This document shows, piece by piece, positions 62,795 to 64,000 of a stretch of DNA of 64,000 nt. The notes below the pieces were generated by a model, which saw nothing but the letters and a program-made list of their open reading frames with translations, ran no database searches and had not been told where the DNA came from. Position numbers and translations under genes: made by a program. The stretch is from CAVSRC01 sp963743015 (lineage in GTDB: Bacteria; Pseudomonadota; Alphaproteobacteria; Rhizobiales; Kaistiaceae), in assembly GCA_963743015.1 (NCBI GenBank), contig CAVUOD010000008.1, forward strand, positions 1 to 64,000. The letters run 5' to 3'. Numbering within the stretch: position 1 is the stretch's first letter; each line of letters starts with the position of its first letter.

Positions 62795-63654
62795 GCGGCG
62801 CGCCGCTCGACAGTGCGCCGGCGCGGCCTGCGGAGGGAAGGCGGCTGCATGGCAGCATGGTGGTCGGCGGCGTCATCACCCTTTTGATGGTCGCCGTGGC
62901 ACTCGTCTCGCTCGTCTGGACGCCTTACGACCCGGCAGCAATTTCGATTCCCGACAGGCTGCAACTGCCGTCCGCGCTGCACTGGTTGGGGACCGACCAT
63001 TTTGGCCGCGATGAGCTGTCGATGCTGATGGAAGGGGCGCGCAATTCGATGGCGGTAGCGCTGATCGCTGTCGCCGTCGGTATCGCCATCGGCGTGCCGC
63101 TCGGCCTTGTGGCCGCGGCGCGGCGCGGACTGCTCGACGAAGCGGTCATGCGGGTCAACGATCTGGTCTTCGCCTTTCCCGCTCTGCTGCTGGCCATCAT
63201 GATCACGGCGCTGCTCGGACCCGGCGCGGTCAATGCCATCTTCGCCATCGGCATCTTCAACGTGCCGGTCTTCGCCCGGCTGACGCGCGGCGCGGCGCTG
63301 TCGCTGTGGACGCGTGACTATGTCCTTGCTGCCCGCGTCTCCGGCAAGGGGCGCTGGCTGATCTCGATCGAGCACATCCTGCCCAACCTCATGAGCACGC
63401 TGGTGGTACAGGCGACGATCCAGTTCTCGCTGGGCATCCTGGCGGAGGCGGCGCTCTCCTATGTCGGCCTCGGCACGCAGCCGCCGGCGACGAGCTGGGG
63501 CCGCATGCTCGCCGACGCGCAGACCATGATCGCTCTGGCGCCGCGTCTGGCAATCCTGCCGGGCCTGGCCATCGTCCTGGCGGTGCTCGGCCTCAATCTC
63601 CTCGGCGACGGCCTGCGCGATCTCCTCGATCCGAGATGGCGGCGGCTGAGATGA
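62791..63654 (+). CDS. ABC transporter permease, DppC type
   Basis: This 287-residue permease has a cytoplasmic N-terminus then a first helix (GGVITLLMVAVALVSLVWTP), the DppC-type segment LHWLGTDHFGRDELSMLMEG and the EAA loop YVLAARVSGKGRWLISIEHI. It ends ...LNLLGDGLRDLLDPRWRRLR, typical of the family. It overlaps both neighbouring genes by 4 bases, indicating coupled translation. Confidence 0.93.
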   Translation: MSGAPLDSAPARPAEGRRLHGSMVVGGVITLLMVAVALVSLVWTPYDPAAISIPDRLQLPSALHWLGTDHFGRDELSMLMEGARNSMAVALIAVAVGIAIGVPLGLVAAARRGLLDEAVMRVNDLVFAFPALLLAIMITALLGPGAVNAIFAIGIFNVPVFARLTRGAALSLWTRDYVLAARVSGKGRWLISIEHILPNLMSTLVVQATIQFSLGILAEAALSYVGLGTQPPATSWGRMLADAQTMIALAPRLAILPGLAIVLAVLGLNLLGDGLRDLLDPRWRRLR

Positions 63655-64000
63655 CCCTGCTCGCGGCCGACGATCTCACCGTCTCCATCGGGGCGACGCC
63701 GATCCTCAAGGGTGTGTCGCTCGCCGTGGAACGCGGCAAGGTGCTCGGCCTGGTGGGGGAATCGGGCTCCGGCAAGACCATGACGGCACTGTCGATCATG
63801 CGCCTGCTGCCGCACAATGCGGTTGCCGGCGGCCGCGCGAGGCTCGACGGCACCGATCTGATGGCGCTCGACGAGCGCGCCATGTGCGCCCATCGCGGAC
63901 GCACGCTGGGCATGGTCTTTCAGGAGCCGATGAGCGCGCTCAACCCGGTGAAGACGATCGGTGCCCAGGTGGCCGAGACGGTGCGCGTGCACACCCGTGC
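63651..64000 (+). CDS. ABC transporter ATP-binding protein, DppD type (cut by window end)
   Basis: The first 116 codons of an ABC ATPase are present: MTLLAADDLTVSIGATPILK, Walker A GLVGESGSGKTMTALSIMRL and the Q-loop GMVFQEPMSALNPVKTIGAQ, with the QEPMSALNP sequence typical of peptide transporters. The signature motif and Walker B lie beyond the window. It energises the two upstream permeases. Confidence 0.92.
   Translation, partial: MTLLAADDLTVSIGATPILKGVSLAVERGKVLGLVGESGSGKTMTALSIMRLLPHNAVAGGRARLDGTDLMALDERAMCAHRGRTLGMVFQEPMSALNPVKTIGAQVAETVRVHTR

Noticed and set aside
1..64000. CRISPR arrays, rRNA genes, insertion sequences
   Set aside because: No regularly spaced repeats, rRNA sequence or transposase was recognised anywhere in the window.

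Overview
The window looks like chromosomal DNA of an alphaproteobacterium of the order Hyphomicrobiales (Rhizobiales), probably Mesorhizobium/Phyllobacteriaceae-like. The DNA is GC-rich. It carries a rhizobial-type flagellar locus with FlaF, FlbT, a short FlgD, MotC, MotE, a MotD-type FliK and the orphan regulator Rem/FtcR, and also an ALAS-type HemA. These placements rest on gene content and protein recognition, not on a database search.

Layout. (1) 1-7 kb is a mosaic. It holds a 5'-truncated, multiply frameshifted hemA (-) abutting a 5'-truncated diheme cytochrome c (+), a DMT permease, the 3' half of a tRNA-Gly with a second degenerate copy 0.7 kb away, a DUF6481 gene between the copies, an HU-like protein, and a garR lacking its Rossmann N-terminus followed by glycerate 2-kinase. 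(2) 7-9.3 kb holds the most unusual gene: one uninterrupted frame coding for an N-terminal TIR domain, a coiled-coil/repeat stalk, a membrane anchor and a complete AmtB-like domain in which both pore histidines and both gate phenylalanines appear replaced. (3) 9.5-14.7 kb has a long-chain acyl-CoA synthetase, an acetolactate-synthase-like ThDP enzyme, and two divergent secreted proteins (PF03640 repeats; covalent-FMN domain). (4) 14.8-52.3 kb is the flagellar and motility cluster. Minus strand in transcription order: DUF1217-flgF-fliI, then flgE-flgK-flgL-flaF-flbT-flgD-fliQ-flhA-fliR-fliJ-like-flgJ-flgN-like-orf. Plus strand: motA-fliM-fliN-fliG-flhB-orf-[autotransporter insertion]-flgB-flgC-fliE-flgG-flgA-flgI-motE-flgH-fliL-fliP-flaA-fliF-fliH-motB-motC-fliK-LTG-cheY-rem. 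(5) 52.3-64 kb has a DUF427 gene behind CtrA-like sites, a glycogen synthase with a DUF2934 tail, an ArsR regulator, glpK, a GH32/68-like hydrolase, an M20 peptidase and a dipeptide-type ABC transporter cut by the window end.

How the parts work together. The central 37 kb encodes nearly a whole flagellum: export gate (FlhA, FlhB, FliP, FliQ, FliR), ATPase complex (FliI, FliH, FliJ-like), MS/C ring (FliF, FliG, FliM, FliN), rod, L and P rings (FlgB, C, F, G, A, I, H, FliE, FlgJ), hook and junction (FlgE, FlgD, FliK, FlgK, FlgL), flagellin with its FlaF/FlbT control pair, the motor (MotA, B, C, E, FliL) and the regulators CheY and Rem. M20 peptidase plus the peptide transporter form a second unit, and GarR plus glycerate kinase a third.

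Quality caveat. About twenty otherwise well-conserved genes are broken by single-base frame changes or isolated stops, densest at 0.3-1.5 kb and 35.2-44.3 kb. Because essential flagellar genes are hit while reading frames on either side stay clean, sequence or assembly error is the likeliest cause. In the list, 'pseudogene' means only 'not one intact frame as assembled'.
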